The notes under the pieces are model-generated. The model made no database searches, was not told the DNA's origin, and was given only the letters and a program-made list of their open reading frames with translations. From Hyphomicrobiales bacterium (GTDB taxonomy: Bacteria; Pseudomonadota; Alphaproteobacteria; Rhizobiales; Rhizobiaceae), in the NCBI GenBank assembly GCA_900470155.1, contig UBZT01000009.1, forward strand, positions 434,001 through 498,000: a stretch of 64,000 nt of DNA. The letters run 5' to 3'. A program made the position numbers and the translations under genes. Below, in pieces: positions 63,515 through 64,000 of the stretch (within the stretch, counting starts at the first letter, position 1; each line of letters begins with the position of its first letter).

Positions 63515-64000
63515 ATGACCGCAACAGCCCCCTGGACCACCCGCAAGCCGACCGCCCTCCTCGTTCTTGCCGACGGGACTGTCATCGAAGGTCACGGCAT
63601 CGGCGCAACCGGCAAGGTCCAGGCCGAGGTCTGTTTCAACACGGCGTTGACCGGTTATCAGGAAATCCTCACCGACCCGTCCTATCTCGGCCAGATCGTC
63701 ACCTTCACCTTCCCGCATATCGGCAATGTCGGCACCAATGAGGAAGACATCGAGGACCTGACACCGGCTGCCCGTCACGGCGCCGTCGGCACGATCTTCA
63801 AGGCAGACATCACCGAGCCATCCAACTACCGCGCCGCCTCCGATCTCGATGGCTGGCTGAAAGCCCGCGGCATCATTGGCCTTTCCGGCGTCGACACCCG
63901 CGCACTGACCGCCTGGATCCGCGAGAATGGCGCGCCCAACGCCGTCATCGCCCATGACCCGAACGGCGTCTTCGACATCGAGGCCCTGAAGGCAGAGGCC
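63515..64000 (+). CDS. carA: Carbamoyl-phosphate synthase small subunit CarA (N-terminal part)
   Basis: CarA hydrolyses glutamine and passes ammonia to the large subunit for carbamoyl phosphate, used for arginine and pyrimidines. The visible 162 residues form the CPSase_sm_chain N-terminal domain: LVLADGTVIEGHGIG, EVCFNTALTGYQEILTDPSYLGQIV, TFPHIGNVG and LSGVDTRALTAWIRENG. AAGGAAC precedes the ATG. The gene is cut by the end of the window before the glutaminase domain. Confidence 0.96.
   Translation, partial: MTATAPWTTRKPTALLVLADGTVIEGHGIGATGKVQAEVCFNTALTGYQEILTDPSYLGQIVTFTFPHIGNVGTNEEDIEDLTPAARHGAVGTIFKADITEPSNYRAASDLDGWLKARGIIGLSGVDTRALTAWIRENGAPNAVIAHDPNGVFDIEALKAEA

Overview
The window is a gene-dense chromosomal segment, high in GC, from an alphaproteobacterium of the order Rhizobiales, most likely family Rhizobiaceae (Rhizobium/Agrobacterium group). 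The evidence is the betaine-lipid pair btaA-btaB, the block carA / yqeY-dnaG-rpoD, a DUF1476 (ATPase zeta-like) paralogue, an ArsR-methyltransferase fusion next to metF, and a rhizobial-style palindromic intergenic repeat. The species cannot be named from this sequence alone. No insertion sequence, prophage, CRISPR array or rRNA is visible; one tRNA gene is present.

0-10 kb: btaA-btaB (membrane betaine lipid), a GH25 lipoprotein, a lytic transglycosylase, an EamA transporter, a 25-codon membrane-peptide gene with a strong Shine-Dalgarno sequence, then on the minus strand a SahR-like ArsR/methyltransferase regulator abutting metF, and the ABC-F factor ettA. 10-21 kb: an alpha/beta hydrolase, an overlapping CoA-transferase/TPP-enzyme pair, a LysR/SDR divergent pair, RidA, a small phosphatase, an epimerase-like protein with MarR, an L,D-transpeptidase, and an orphan ParA/VirC1-like ATPase.

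21-35 kb is the most interesting accessory block. A minus-strand run of N-formylglutamate-amidohydrolase-like enzyme, APC amine permease, glutamine-synthetase-like ligase, aldehyde dehydrogenase and iron alcohol dehydrogenase faces a divergent RpiR/SIS regulator. The regulator is followed by a complete ABC importer, a zinc alcohol dehydrogenase and a Tat-exported polyamine-type binding protein. The gene set fits gamma-glutamylation-based catabolism of an amine or amino alcohol. Two copies of a GAAGA-N4-TCTTC inverted repeat lie in the divergent promoter region.

35-48 kb: a PP2C-like phosphatase, metH, an AGE-family epimerase, a SIMPL-domain protein, tRNA-Ile2 (CAT), and an envelope module made of a phosphoethanolamine transferase, cytochrome b561, a PepSY protein and an OmpR-type two-component system. 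metH carries a perfect 20-bp palindrome that closely matches the site upstream of the ArsR-MT/metF operon, so the two operons look co-regulated. A nested repeat between pepSY and the response regulator looks like a pair of response-regulator boxes.

48-64 kb: a second lytic transglycosylase, a divergent DUF1476 paralogue with an unknown partner, small periplasmic and cytosolic proteins, an ArgP/LysE-type regulator-exporter pair, an M20 amidohydrolase, a TonB-like DUF930 protein, rpoD, a membrane class III cyclase, dnaG, an inserted brnT-brnA toxin-antitoxin pair with a readable promoter/operator, yqeY, and the start of carA, which runs off the window.
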